Position numbers and translations under genes: made by a program
NCBI GenBank assembly: GCA_002723255.1
Contig: PBNW01000027.1
Coordinates: forward strand, 1 to 53,185
Length of the DNA stretch: 53,185 nt
From: Pelagibacterium sp.
GTDB lineage: Bacteria; Pseudomonadota; Alphaproteobacteria; Rhizobiales; Devosiaceae
Direction: 5' to 3'
In this document: positions 15,399 to 23,851 of the stretch, one piece after another
How positions within the stretch are numbered: the first letter of the stretch is position 1
How the letters are laid out: each line of letters opens with the position of its first letter
The notes under the pieces: generated by a model
The model's input: only the letters and a program-made list of their open reading frames with translations
Databases searched by the model: none
What the model was told of the DNA's origin: nothing

Positions 15399-16508
15399 TC
15401 AACGCGGCGCGAGTCTGGCAATCAACTGGTTGGCGACGTTGGCCATTGCGGTTGCGGCGGAAAAATCGAACTGGTTGATGGAGATGAAGACACCGACGCC
15501 GCGCGACGGCGCAAACGCGAGGTAACTGAAAACACCGTCAGTGCCACCGGCCTTTTGGATAATGAGCGGTCGGTCGCCTTCGGGCATCATGATCACCCAG
15601 CCAAGACCCATGGCATCCATATGTCCGGACTCATCCATTCCCGCCACCGGGGTCAGACCGTCGCGCATGGCCCAGGCCGCGTGGCTTATGGCTCGGGTCT
15701 CTGCATCGACCTGATCGAAGCGATCTAGGTTCCAGTGAAGGTATTTCACCATGTCATTGGCCGTCGCATAGAGCGAGGAGGCGCCAAACCGGTTGGGGAT
15801 CGGTTCGCCGGGATCCATCTCGACGCCATTCCAGTCATACCCGGTCATGACGTTGTCGCCCTGGGGTCGAAGATACCCGGTGGAAGCCATTCCCATCGGG
15901 TCGAGGAGTTTTTCCTGAACAAGATCGGCGTAGTCCATCCCGGAAGCCCCTGCGAGCGCCATCGCAAGAAGGTCGTAGGCGACATTGGAATACAACATGC
16001 CTTCGCCAGGCGCAAAGAGCAGCGGACCGCCCGCGAGATTGGCGGCGAAGGAGGCGTCACTATACCTCTCAATGCCGTCGCGCGGTTCAAGTTCGCGCGC
16101 CAGCCCGCTGCGGTGCGTGGCCATGTCGATCAACCGGATCTCCTGGCCGTCAAATCCGGGGAGCGTGTCGACAACGCTAAGAAGTGGCCCGGCGGGGTCG
16201 GTCAACGCGACATCGCCGCTGACGGCAAGGCGAGCGAGCGCGAGGCCGGTGAAGGTTTTCGTGATCGATCCGATGCCGATCTGGGTTTCACCATCGGGCT
16301 CGATGCCGCTGCCGGTTCTGACCTCGCCGAATCCGAAGACCGTACTCTCGCCGTTCCGAACGGCGGCAATCACCATTCCAGGCACGCCGGTGTCGAGATG
16401 AAATATCTGGCCGGTGAACCCTACCATCTCATCAAGCAGCGGATCATTGGCCAATGCAGGCGACGAGACAAGAAGTGCAGCGGTTGCGGCGGCGAGGATA
16501 TGTTTCAT
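15399..16508 (-). CDS. Exported serine hydrolase of the beta-lactamase/D-Ala-D-Ala carboxypeptidase clan
   Basis: A 369-aa protein from ATG 16508 (GGAG seven bases upstream). Residues 1-20 are a signal peptide ending PALAN. The catalytic SxxK is Ser81-Ile-Thr-Lys84, the YxN is Tyr173-Ser-Asn175, and the third motif region reads IIQKAGGTDG. This is the class C beta-lactamase, esterase and AmpH-like fold (Pfam Beta-lactamase). It acts outside the inner membrane; the substrate could be peptidoglycan peptides, beta-lactams or esters. It lies alone between the lysA fragment and the intact lysA, so it is the main cargo of the apparent insertion there. Confidence 0.88.
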   Translation of the reverse strand: MKHILAAATAALLVSSPALANDPLLDEMVGFTGQIFHLDTGVPGMVIAAVRNGESTVFGFGEVRTGSGIEPDGETQIGIGSITKTFTGLALARLAVSGDVALTDPAGPLLSVVDTLPGFDGQEIRLIDMATHRSGLARELEPRDGIERYSDASFAANLAGGPLLFAPGEGMLYSNVAYDLLAMALAGASGMDYADLVQEKLLDPMGMASTGYLRPQGDNVMTGYDWNGVEMDPGEPIPNRFGASSLYATANDMVKYLHWNLDRFDQVDAETRAISHAAWAMRDGLTPVAGMDESGHMDAMGLGWVIMMPEGDRPLIIQKAGGTDGVFSYLAFAPSRGVGVFISINQFDFSAATAMANVANQLIARLAPR

Positions 16509-16808
16509 CAGAGGCTCCGAGTTTCTGGCAGGAGCCGGCATGATAAGCACAGTAACTTAACGTTTAGACAGGCCCTGCTGCGGTCTTACCCCTGACCGCC
16601 GACAAAATGCTGTCTTGGGCGCAGATGCATTATTCCGGGCCGTTCTGACGGGCGGAGCACCGGCCGCAAAAAGGCAAAGCGCGACAGCAGCCCGGTTCCC
16701 TGACACCCGGCTGCATCGGCCCCGGTATAGCCCCCCGAGCACGAAGGGGCCATCGCGATTTGGCGCTCCCTTAGGCTGCTGGCCGGCCCACCCCTGTAAC
16801 GCCTGTAT
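16509..16808. other. Non-coding 300 bp between lysA and the serine hydrolase
   Basis: No convincing gene. It contains the hydrolase promoter region, with an AT-rich patch AACTTAACGTTTAGAC near 16555 that is a near-palindrome (TTAACGTTTA). A proline- and arginine-rich frame on the plus strand looks like chance. It probably includes one junction of the inserted segment. Confidence 0.5.
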
Positions 16809-18089
16809 CTAGGTCGCCCCGGCCTCGTCCTTTACCCATTCGGGCACAGAATCCAGCCCAATCAATTCATCCAGCGTCTGCCGTGGCCGCACCGTGTGCC
16901 ATTTGCCGCCATCGACAAGCACTTCGGCGATCAGCGGGCGGGTGTTATAGGTCGAACTCATCACCGCGCCATAAGCGCCCGCGCTCATCACGACCAGAAG
17001 GTCGCCCTCGGCCACCTCGGCCATCTCCCGGTCGAGCCCCAGATAATCCCCAGTTTCGCACACCGGCCCCACGATATCGGCGCGGATGGTCGCAGCCCCC
17101 GCTTCCTGCATGGGCAGGATATCGTGATGGGCTTCGTAAAGCGTGGGCCGGATCAGATCGTTCATCGCCGCATCGACGATGACAAAGCTCTTCTTGTCGG
17201 TCTTTTTGACATATTCGACCCGCGTCACCATCACCCCGGCATTGCCCGCGATCAAACGGCCCGGCTCAAGGATCACCTTGCACCCCAAAGGATCGGTGTG
17301 CCGGCGCACCAGCTTGGCGTATTCCACCGGATCGGGCGGGGGTGAATTGTCTTGTCTGTAGGGTATCCCCAACCCGCCCCCGACATCGACATGGCCGATG
17401 TCATGCCCCGCCGCCCGCAGCCGTCCGACCAGTTCGGCCAGCAGCTTAAAGGCGTTGTCGAACGGTTCGAGCTCGGTGATCTGGCTGCCGATATGCATAT
17501 CGACGCCGACCGCCTTCAAATTCTTGCACGCCGCGATCCGCTCATAGACCGCCTCGGCCCGCGCGTAGGGGATGCCGAACTTGTTTTCCGATTTCCCCGT
17601 CGAGATCTTGGCGTGGGTTTTCGCATCCACATCGGGATTGATCCGCACCGAAACCGGCGCAAACTTGTCCATCTCGGCGGCCACCGCGTTGAGCCGCTCC
17701 AGCTCGGGCTCGGATTCGACGTTAAAGCACAGGATTCCCACTTCGAGCGCCCGCCGCATCTCGGCCCGGCTCTTGCCCACGCCCGAAAAGATGATTTTCT
17801 CCGCCGGGATCCCCGCCCGCAGCGCCCGCTCGAGCTCGCCGAGCGACACCACATCCGCCCCGATGCCCTTTTGCGCGGCAATCGCCAGCATCGCCTGGTT
17901 GGAATTGGCCTTCATGGCATAGGCGACCAGCGTGTCGGTGCCCGCAAATGCCCCCAGCATCACATCAATATGGCGGGTGAACGTTGCCCGCGAATAGCAA
18001 TAAAACGGCGTGCCGATCTCCTCGGCCACCGCCGTCAGATCCACATCCTCGGCAAACATCCAGCCGCCGCGATAGGTAAAATGATGCAC
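16809..18089 (-). CDS. lysA: Diaminopimelate decarboxylase
   Basis: A 426-aa fold-type III PLP enzyme converting meso-diaminopimelate to lysine. The PLP lysine is Lys60 in AYAMKAN; HIGSQITELEPF, GGGLGIPYR (phosphate loop), EPGRLIAGNAG and the catalytic VCETGDYLG are all present. The start follows the argH stop by three bases, so argH-lysA is one transcript. Its last 63 residues are repeated in diverged form 1.7 kb further downstream. Confidence 0.97.
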   Translation of the reverse strand: MHHFTYRGGWMFAEDVDLTAVAEEIGTPFYCYSRATFTRHIDVMLGAFAGTDTLVAYAMKANSNQAMLAIAAQKGIGADVVSLGELERALRAGIPAEKIIFSGVGKSRAEMRRALEVGILCFNVESEPELERLNAVAAEMDKFAPVSVRINPDVDAKTHAKISTGKSENKFGIPYARAEAVYERIAACKNLKAVGVDMHIGSQITELEPFDNAFKLLAELVGRLRAAGHDIGHVDVGGGLGIPYRQDNSPPPDPVEYAKLVRRHTDPLGCKVILEPGRLIAGNAGVMVTRVEYVKKTDKKSFVIVDAAMNDLIRPTLYEAHHDILPMQEAGAATIRADIVGPVCETGDYLGLDREMAEVAEGDLLVVMSAGAYGAVMSSTYNTRPLIAEVLVDGGKWHTVRPRQTLDELIGLDSVPEWVKDEAGAT

Positions 18090-18092
18090 CGG

Positions 18093-19475
18093 TTAAATCC
18101 CCAGCCGCTCGCGCCAGCCCGCAACCTGCGCCATAACGTTTGCCGGCGCCGTGCCGCCAAAGCTGGTCCGCGACTTGACCGAATTGTCCACCCCAAGCAC
18201 CTTGAACACCTGGCTGGTGATCCGCTCGTCGATGTCCTTGAAATCCTCGATGGTCAACCCTTCCAGCCCGCAGCCCTTGGCTTCCGCCGCCGCCACCGCG
18301 CGCCCGGTGATATGGTGCGCGTCGCGGAACGGCACGTTGGCCGCCCGCACCAGCCAGTCGGCAAGATCGGTCGCCGTCGAGAACCCGGCCCCCGCCGCCG
18401 CCGCCATCTTCTCGCGGTTGACGGTCAAATCTCCCATCATCCCGGTCATCGCCGCCAGCGCCAGCGAGAAATTGTCCAGCGCATCGAAGGCGATTACCTT
18501 GTCTTCCTGCATGTCTTTCGAATAGGCCAGCGGCAGCCCCTTCATCACCATCAAAAGCGAAGTGAACGCCGCAAAGATCCGCCCCACCTTGGCCCGGATC
18601 AATTCCGCCGCGTCCGGATTGCGCTTTTGCGGCATGATCGAAGACCCGGTCGAAAACTTGTCGGAAAGCTTGACGAACGCAAACTGCGCCGACGACCAGA
18701 TCACCAGCTCCTCGCTCAACCGCGACAGGTGCATCGCACAGATCGACGCCGCCGAAAGCGTTTCGAGAATAAAATCGCGATCCGACACCGCATCGAGCGA
18801 ATTGGCCATCGGCCGATCGAACCCCAGCGCCTCTGCCGTCATCTCCCGATCGATCGGAAACGATGTCCCGGCCAGCGCCGCCGCCCCCAGCGGGCTTTCA
18901 TTGAGCCGCGCCCGCGCATCGAGCAGGCGCCCCTTGTCGCGCTCGAGCATTTCCACATAGGCCAGCATGTGATGCCCGAAGGTCACCGGTTGGGCGCTCT
19001 GCAGATGGGTGAACCCGGGCATGACGGTCCCCGCTTCGGCCTCGGCCTTCTCGACCAGAACCTTCTGCAAGGTCTCGACCTGCGCCGCCAGCATGTCGAG
19101 CCCGTCGCGCACATAGAGCTTGAAATCGGTCGCCACCTGGTCGTTGCGCGAGCGCGCCGTATGCAGCCGCCCCGCCGGCTCGCCCACCAGCTCCTTTAGT
19201 CGGCTTTCCACATTCATGTGGATGTCTTCGAGCGCTCGCGAGAAGGTGAACGCACCCGCCTCGATTTCCGCCCGAACGGTCTCTAGACCCGAGATGATGG
19301 CGTCCTTATCGTCGCGCGTCAGAATGCCGGCTGCCTCGAGCATCGTCGCATGCGCTATCGATCCGGCGATGTCGTGCTTGTAAAGGCGCTTGTCGAAGCC
19401 GATAGAAGCGTTGATCTCTTCCATGATGGCGTCCGGGCCGGACGAAAACCGGCCTCCCCACATGCGATTGCTCAT
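18093..19475 (-). CDS. argH: Argininosuccinate lyase
   Basis: A 460-aa member of the fumarase/aspartase superfamily with the signature [16 protein letters not shown], the N-terminal MWGGRF and the [12 protein letters not shown] segment specific for ArgH. It cleaves argininosuccinate to arginine and fumarate, the last step of arginine synthesis. It is immediately upstream of lysA and divergent from tlpA, with about 40 bp between the starts, so both promoters are very compact. Confidence 0.97.
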   Translation of the reverse strand: MSNRMWGGRFSSGPDAIMEEINASIGFDKRLYKHDIAGSIAHATMLEAAGILTRDDKDAIISGLETVRAEIEAGAFTFSRALEDIHMNVESRLKELVGEPAGRLHTARSRNDQVATDFKLYVRDGLDMLAAQVETLQKVLVEKAEAEAGTVMPGFTHLQSAQPVTFGHHMLAYVEMLERDKGRLLDARARLNESPLGAAALAGTSFPIDREMTAEALGFDRPMANSLDAVSDRDFILETLSAASICAMHLSRLSEELVIWSSAQFAFVKLSDKFSTGSSIMPQKRNPDAAELIRAKVGRIFAAFTSLLMVMKGLPLAYSKDMQEDKVIAFDALDNFSLALAAMTGMMGDLTVNREKMAAAAGAGFSTATDLADWLVRAANVPFRDAHHITGRAVAAAEAKGCGLEGLTIEDFKDIDERITSQVFKVLGVDNSVKSRTSFGGTAPANVMAQVAGWRERLGI

Positions 19476-19514
19476 CGGCGCCTCTTACTTGAATACATTT
19501 GCGAGTGAAGGTTT

Positions 19515-20162
19515 ATGGATCAGGACGAAAAGCGAAAATCACCCCGCCCCATCATCGTCGGCACGGGCCTTTTCGCAGCGGCGCTAGGTATAGCCGTGGC
19601 CGTCTGGCTTAGCAATGGCGGCGCCAACGCTGCAACCTGCCCGGTGCGCGCCGAGGCGGCAAAGGCCATCGACGACGCCGCAACCGGCGAGCTCGCCGCC
19701 CTTTTGCCCTCGTCCCAATGGCGCGATTATTCCGATCTGGCCTTCGAGGACGCGGACGGCAATCCTCTCACCCTCGCCGATTTCGCCGGCAAGAAGCTGC
19801 TCATCAATTTCTGGGCCACCTGGTGCGCGCCCTGCCGCGAGGAAATGCCCTTCCTTGATGCGCTCGAAGCGCAATATGGCGGGGACGATTTCGAAGTCGT
19901 CGCCATCAGCCTCGATATCGGCGCCGACGGCCCCACCGCCGCCGCGCTGTTTCTCGAGGAGATCGGCGCGCAAAATCTCAAACTCTTCGCCGATCCCAGC
20001 TACAAGCTCTTTGAACGCCTGCGCAACGAGGCGGTCACGCTGGGCCTGCCTGCAACCATCCTTGTCGATGACGAAGGGTGCGAACTGGCCGTTCTGCAGG
20101 GCCCCGCCCATTGGGACACCCCCGACGGCCACGCGGTGATCGAAACGCTGCTGGACATCTGA
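19515..20162 (+). CDS. tlpA: TlpA-type membrane-anchored thiol:disulfide protein
   Basis: A 215-aa protein with one N-terminal membrane anchor (residues 12-32) and a thioredoxin fold facing the periplasm. The redox motif is W-Cys104-Ala-Pro-Cys107 in FWATWCAPCREEMPF, and the cis-Pro is in GLPATILV. TlpA proteins keep cytochrome oxidase assembly thiols reduced. An additional Cys42 and a late Cys in DDEGCEL are also seen. Position next to argH is, to my knowledge, conserved in Hyphomicrobiales. The symbol is by similarity. Confidence 0.9.
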   Translation: MDQDEKRKSPRPIIVGTGLFAAALGIAVAVWLSNGGANAATCPVRAEAAKAIDDAATGELAALLPSSQWRDYSDLAFEDADGNPLTLADFAGKKLLINFWATWCAPCREEMPFLDALEAQYGGDDFEVVAISLDIGADGPTAAALFLEEIGAQNLKLFADPSYKLFERLRNEAVTLGLPATILVDDEGCELAVLQGPAHWDTPDGHAVIETLLDI

Positions 20163-20265
20163 CCGCGACACCCCCGCAATTTTACTTACTAAAAATTGAG
20201 GGATCGGACGCATACTGATCGCGGAGGAGCCGCCACCCGCGGCGGCGAAACAGCGGATCACCAGC

Positions 20266-21330
20266 TTGGCCAGTTCGAGCGACGCGGTTTTGATGATCAC
20301 CGACAGCCCTTTGGAGGCCTCGCCGCCGGCTGCCCGCTGGCCGGCGATCGCGCGGGTCGAACCGCTCAGCGCGTTGGGCACGATCGATCTCTCGCCCTAT
20401 ACGGCCATACTGGTCGACGCCGATCTCTCGAGCACCGCCACCATAGACCGTCTCAAAAAGAGCCTGCTCGCCCTTGAGCGCACTATTCCCCGCTATTTCC
20501 TGGTCGCCGAGGGCCGGCGCGTCGAAATCGTTCAGGCCAATGTGCTGGGCGCCCACGCCACCGAAACACGGCCGCTGACCGCCGATGGGCTCGAACGCCT
20601 GCTCTCGAGAACGGCGCGTCAGTCTCTTGAGGAAATGCTCGATAGCTCGAGCGCCGCCGTGGCGCAGGCCGCCTCACGGGCTTTGGGCACCGCCTTTGAA
20701 GCGCTGCGAACCAACACCGGCCTTGATTCGGCCAGCATGGCGGAAGCCAGCGACACCATCGTTGACAGCGTCGGCACCGACGGGCTCGGCCAATGGCTCG
20801 ACACCGTGCGCGCTCACCATCAGGGCACCTACCAGCACTGCCTGCTGGTCACTGGCGTTCTCACCAATTTCGCCCAGAAAGTGGGCATGAGCAGCGCCGA
20901 TATCTCGAAACTCACCACCGCCGGCCTCCTCCACGACATCGGCAAGGCCACCATCCCCGTCGCCATTCTCGAAAAGCCCGGCAAGCTCACCCCCGCCGAA
21001 TTCGCCCAGATCGCCCGCCATCCTCTCGAAGGTTACGACTACCTCAAGGCCCACGCCAATCTGAGCACCGATATTCTGGCCGCCGTCCGCAGCCACCACG
21101 AATATCTCGACGGCAGCGGCTACCCCGATGGCCTCGTGGCCTCCCAGATCGGCGATCTCACCCGCATCGTCACCATCTGCGACATCTATGGCGCGCTCAG
21201 CGAACGCCGCGCCTACAAGCCCGCCATGAGCCCGCCCCAAGCGCTGGCCATTCTCGAGGACATGTCCGCCGCCGGCAAACTCGAACCCGCCCTGGTCCGC
21301 GCCCTGCGCGGAGCGGTCGAAGCGCGCTAG
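20266..21330 (+). CDS. HD-GYP domain protein, probable c-di-GMP phosphodiesterase
   Basis: A 354-aa protein. Residues 1-120 resemble a degenerate receiver-like or unknown sensory domain (DLSPYTAILVDADLSS). The HD-GYP domain covers roughly 180-350, with HDIGK at 223-227, RHP in the next helix, HHEYLDGSGYP including the GYP, and DIYGALSERRAYK. All metal ligands appear present, so it should hydrolyse c-di-GMP. The start is uncertain: TTG 20266 or ATG 20293. The TAG stop codon is the first three bases of repeat copy E. Confidence 0.9.
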   Translation: MASSSDAVLMITDSPLEASPPAARWPAIARVEPLSALGTIDLSPYTAILVDADLSSTATIDRLKKSLLALERTIPRYFLVAEGRRVEIVQANVLGAHATETRPLTADGLERLLSRTARQSLEEMLDSSSAAVAQAASRALGTAFEALRTNTGLDSASMAEASDTIVDSVGTDGLGQWLDTVRAHHQGTYQHCLLVTGVLTNFAQKVGMSSADISKLTTAGLLHDIGKATIPVAILEKPGKLTPAEFAQIARHPLEGYDYLKAHANLSTDILAAVRSHHEYLDGSGYPDGLVASQIGDLTRIVTICDIYGALSERRAYKPAMSPPQALAILEDMSAAGKLEPALVRALRGAVEAR

Positions 21331-21432
21331 AGCGCGTCCAGCAAAAGTGGAAACGGTTTTGCGGTTCGGACGCGCGACGAAACAACAACTTAGAGGATTT
21401 TCGCGATTCGAAGAAAAGCGGAAATACTCTAG
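21328..21432 (+). repeat. Mosaic palindromic element, copy E
   Basis: Starts TAGAGCGCGTCCAGCAAAAG, has the short core with GGTTTTGCGGTTCGGACGCG, then a third type of right half (GGATTTTCGCGATTCGAAGA and on to ACTCTAG). Both ends lie in CTAG (21327-21330 and 21429-21432). The left TAG is the stop codon of the HD-GYP gene. Confidence 0.92.
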
Positions 21433-21506
21433 GACCCGTTCGGCGCCGGCCGAACACCAGGATGGCAAGCGCGAACCGTTCTCGAGCGCCAGCGGTCCTT
21501 CCCTTT

Positions 21507-21618
21507 CCCAATCCACCACCGTCACCCCGGCCTTGAGCCGGGGCCCAGTACTCTCAGTGCCCGAGACAGAACCGCCACGCTGCCGCTTACTGGATCCCGG
21601 GTCTTCGCCCGGGATGAC
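21507..21618 (+). repeat. 112-bp REP-like element, copy 1
   Basis: Runs from CCCAATCCACCACCGTCACC to GGGATGAC. It holds two stem-loops: CCCCGGC-CTTGA-GCCGGGG and ATCCCGGGTCTTCGCCCGGGAT. A copy of exactly the same length lies 669 bp away in the same orientation. Elements with the phrase 'CCGGCCTTGAGCCGGGG ... GATCCCGGGT' are widespread in Alphaproteobacteria in my experience. Confidence 0.9.
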
Positions 21619-21668
21619 AACGCCGCGCGGGCAAAACTGGCCCGCTCTCGCCCTCAGCGAAAAAGCCC

Positions 21669-21860
21669 TCAGGCGCTCTTGTCGATCTGATGCGTCGCTT
21701 CGGCCTCCGCCCCAACGGGCGCATCGAGCCGCGCGATGGTCTTTTCGATCATCATCGCCCCGCGCTCCCGGGCGATCAGCGCCGCCGTGGCCTCAAGGCT
21801 CCCCGCCCCGATCCTGGCCATGCGGTGCAAAAGGATTTCTGGAGAATGCCGGATCAGCAT
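21669..21860 (-). CDS. Uncharacterised 63-aa protein
   Basis: I do not recognise it. It reads LIRHSPEILLHRMARIGAGS, then a helical stretch LEATAALIARERGAMMIEKT and an acidic tail. It is predicted helical, with no membrane segment or signal. It begins 13 bp after the YjfB-like gene on the same strand, so the two small genes are probably one transcript. Both lie between two direct 112-bp repeats. It might be a chance frame, but its spacing and composition favour a real gene. Confidence 0.5.
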   Translation of the reverse strand: MLIRHSPEILLHRMARIGAGSLEATAALIARERGAMMIEKTIARLDAPVGAEAEATHQIDKSA

Positions 21861-21873
21861 GAACAGCCGCAGC

Positions 21874-22062
21874 TCAAGCCTGCTTGTCGACCCTGGTCCC
21901 CATCCCGGCAGGGGCCGGCGCCGGGGCGTTCTCGACAGCCTCGGTCAGCATGGAAATCATGCTCATTTCCATTTCGTGCTGCTTTTTGACCATCAGCATC
22001 TGGGCGGTCTGAACGGTCTGGGCCTGTTTCATGGCCACCGCCGTGGCGGCAATATCGCTCAT
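21874..22062 (-). CDS. YjfB-family putative motility protein
   Basis: A 62-aa protein: MSDIAATAVAMKQAQTVQTA, a helical middle rich in Met (MEMSMISMLTE), and an ending APAGMGTRVDKQA. This matches the pattern of the YjfB family (Pfam PF14070), which opens with D-I-x-A-L/A...A-x-x-Q and ends with L/M-G-x-x-I/V-D. The family name refers to a link with motility genes; its biochemical role is unknown. No flagellar genes are in the window. Confidence 0.7.
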   Translation of the reverse strand: MSDIAATAVAMKQAQTVQTAQMLMVKKQHEMEMSMISMLTEAVENAPAPAPAGMGTRVDKQA

Positions 22063-22175
22063 CTTTGCCCATCCTTGTCGCTTCTGCGTTCGGGTCCAAC
22101 TCTAGCGGGACACGCCTAAGAAACCCTTACCCCCGATTAACCATCGCCTGCCGACCAAACACACTGCCTGGCCGC

Positions 22176-22287
22176 CCCAATCCACCACCGTCACCCCGGC
22201 CTTGAGCCGGGGCCCAGTACACTCAGCACCTGAGAGAGAGTCACCACGCTGCCGCTTACTGGATCCCGGGTCTCCGCCCGGGATGAC
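22176..22287 (+). repeat. 112-bp REP-like element, copy 2
   Basis: Same length and orientation as the copy at 21507-21618 and nearly identical outside the central 40 bases. It has the same two stem-loops (CCCCGGC...GCCGGGG and ATCCCGGGTCTCCGCCCGGGAT). The pair brackets the two small genes. Confidence 0.9.
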
Positions 22288-22341
22288 CGCGGAGAGCAGG
22301 TCAGCCTGGCGCCTTAATGGCCAGCCTGATGACACCACTCC

Positions 22342-23022
22342 CTACCCGCCCCACAGCGCAACCTCCCCCCGCTTGAACACCAGAACCAGCACCGCTCCGG
22401 CCACGACCCCGCCCAGATGCACCCACCAGGCCACCCCGTCATCGCCCCAGATAAAAACATAGAAAAGCTGTGTCGCGACCCACAGGCCCAGCACCGCCCA
22501 GGCCGGAAGCGCTAAAGGAAAGGTGATGATCAGCCGGTTGAGAACGAACACCCGCACCTTGGGATAAAGCACGAGATAGGCCCCGATGATCCCGGCCACC
22601 GCCCCCGATGCCCCGATCAGCGGCCCCATGGCATCGGGAAAAAGCCAAAGATGGCTCAGCCCGCTCAACACCCCGCAGGCAAGGTAAAAGACAAGATATT
22701 TCCAATGCCCCATGGCGTCTTCGACATTGTCGCCGAATACCCACAAGAACAGGAGGTTCGACAACAGGTGCAGCCAGTCGGCATGCAAAAACATATAGGT
22801 GAAAACCGTCGCCTGATCGGGCAGCCACGGCGCCGGGCCTTCGACCGCTCCGCTGACCACCGCCGGGATCATCCCATAGGTGATCTGGCCGAAATAGAGC
22901 CCGTCCTGCCCGCCCGCCCATTGCATGAGGAACACGGCGATATTGACCCCGATCAACCCGTAATTGACGAAGGGCCGCTCGATATGGGCGATCTTGTTGC
23001 TGTCATAGAGCGGCAGAAACAT
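22342..23022 (-). CDS. Rhomboid-family intramembrane serine protease
   Basis: A 226-aa protein with six or seven membrane helices. The catalytic Ser is in GASGAVAGIIGAY (GxSG motif) and the His in VHLGGVVAGAV; HADWLHLLSNLLFLWVFG is the conserved HxxxHxxxN helix. It cleaves membrane proteins within the bilayer. The start MFLPLYDSNK at 23022 is chosen; the frame extends 24 codons upstream into repeat copy F, which is unlikely coding. The substrate is unknown and it is monocistronic. Confidence 0.9.
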   Translation of the reverse strand: MFLPLYDSNKIAHIERPFVNYGLIGVNIAVFLMQWAGGQDGLYFGQITYGMIPAVVSGAVEGPAPWLPDQATVFTYMFLHADWLHLLSNLLFLWVFGDNVEDAMGHWKYLVFYLACGVLSGLSHLWLFPDAMGPLIGASGAVAGIIGAYLVLYPKVRVFVLNRLIITFPLALPAWAVLGLWVATQLFYVFIWGDDGVAWWVHLGGVVAGAVLVLVFKRGEVALWGG

Positions 23023-23040
23023 CGTCGTGGTCCCCTGTCT

Positions 23041-23147
23041 TAGAGCGTGCCCAGATAAAGTGGATACCACTTTATCGGTTCGGACACGCGACAAAACAAA
23101 GACTTAGAGCAATTGAAGCGATTCAAGGAAGCGCTGAAATGCTCTAA
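23041..23147 (+). repeat. Mosaic palindromic element, copy F
   Basis: Begins TAGAGCGTGCCCAGATAAAG and has the core stem AGATAAAGTGG/CCACTTTATC (related to copies D and H). It continues TTCGGACACGCGACAAAACA and has the AATTGAAGCGATTCAAGGAA right half also found in copy H, ending TGCTCTA. It combines modules of several copies and shows the mosaic nature of the family. It lies 18 bp upstream of the rhomboid start codon. Confidence 0.92.
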
Positions 23148-23158
23148 CGCTCGGTGTG

Positions 23159-23222
23159 CCCGAGCGCTTCCCGACCACCCGATACCATTTTTGCCGCCGG
23201 AACGCGCGCCAAAACAAAAGCC
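23159..23222 (+). repeat. Possible remnant of a mosaic palindromic element
   Basis: GGAACGCGCGCCAAAACAAAAGC resembles the GGACGCGCGACAAAACAAAGAC part of the family; the rest is too degenerate to assign. Weak. Confidence 0.35.
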
Positions 23223-23316
23223 CATGGCGCCGGCCCGTTCTCTCGGATCGGCGCCAAGGATAGCCATTCGTGCACCGGGCGAAAAGCCGCTCGTCCGCCC
23301 CGCTGCGGAAGGGCCG

Positions 23317-23721
23317 CTACTCGGCCGGCATCGGCCGGGCTGGTGAGGCGGTGCGCGCCGGCGCAAACACCGTGTAGCCAAAGATCAGCACCCCGGCGAA
23401 CGTCACGAGCGAACCGCCCGCCACAAGAGGCTCAAAGCTGGCATTGCCCTGGAGCAGGAAATAAAGCCCCAGGACCATGACGGCCACACCCAGCGTATAG
23501 ACGCCATAATGCACCATCGCCAGCCGCGTTGCCGCCTTGGCGGGGTTGAGCGCGTAATAGCCGCCGAACAGCGCGCTGGTCACCCAGCCGAGCAGGTTGA
23601 GATGGGCGTGGGCGCCGGTCACGTTGTGGACGCCCGATATGGACATCTGCAACCCCATGCCGATGCCGATAACGAGAAAGACGATACCGCTCTGGAAAAA
23701 AAGATGTGAGACCCTGGGCAT
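23317..23721 (-). CDS. Small four-helix membrane protein related to heme-copper oxidase subunit I
   Basis: A 134-aa protein with four membrane helices. The segment VTGAHAHLNLLGWVTSALFG carries two histidines in the H-x-H-L-x-L-x-G-W pattern seen in cytochrome oxidase subunit I-like and NorB/NnrS-like helices, where His binds heme. The protein is far too short to be an oxidase. It could be a heme-binding or assembly protein, or a stand-alone relative. The last 15 residues are Pro- and Ala-rich. It is not in an operon. Confidence 0.75.
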   Translation of the reverse strand: MPRVSHLFFQSGIVFLVIGIGMGLQMSISGVHNVTGAHAHLNLLGWVTSALFGGYYALNPAKAATRLAMVHYGVYTLGVAVMVLGLYFLLQGNASFEPLVAGGSLVTFAGVLIFGYTVFAPARTASPARPMPAE

Positions 23722-23851
23722 TTTTCAAACCCTCATGGGCAAGCCCGACCTCCCCGTGAAGTCTCCGCCGCCCCAACGCGGATAATACGCCTCGAAAACG
23801 ATCGCGAAAAGTGGAGAAATCGATGCTGACCGGGCGGTTGCGCCCGGTCCT

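Noticed and set aside
17352..19199. A 615-codon open frame opposite lysA and argH
   Set aside because: A GC-driven shadow spanning two well-supported genes, with no recognisable domain.
20176..20200. AT-rich inverted repeat CAATTTT/AAAATTG behind tlpA as a terminator
   Set aside because: The stem is almost all A-T and no U-run follows, so a working terminator is unlikely.
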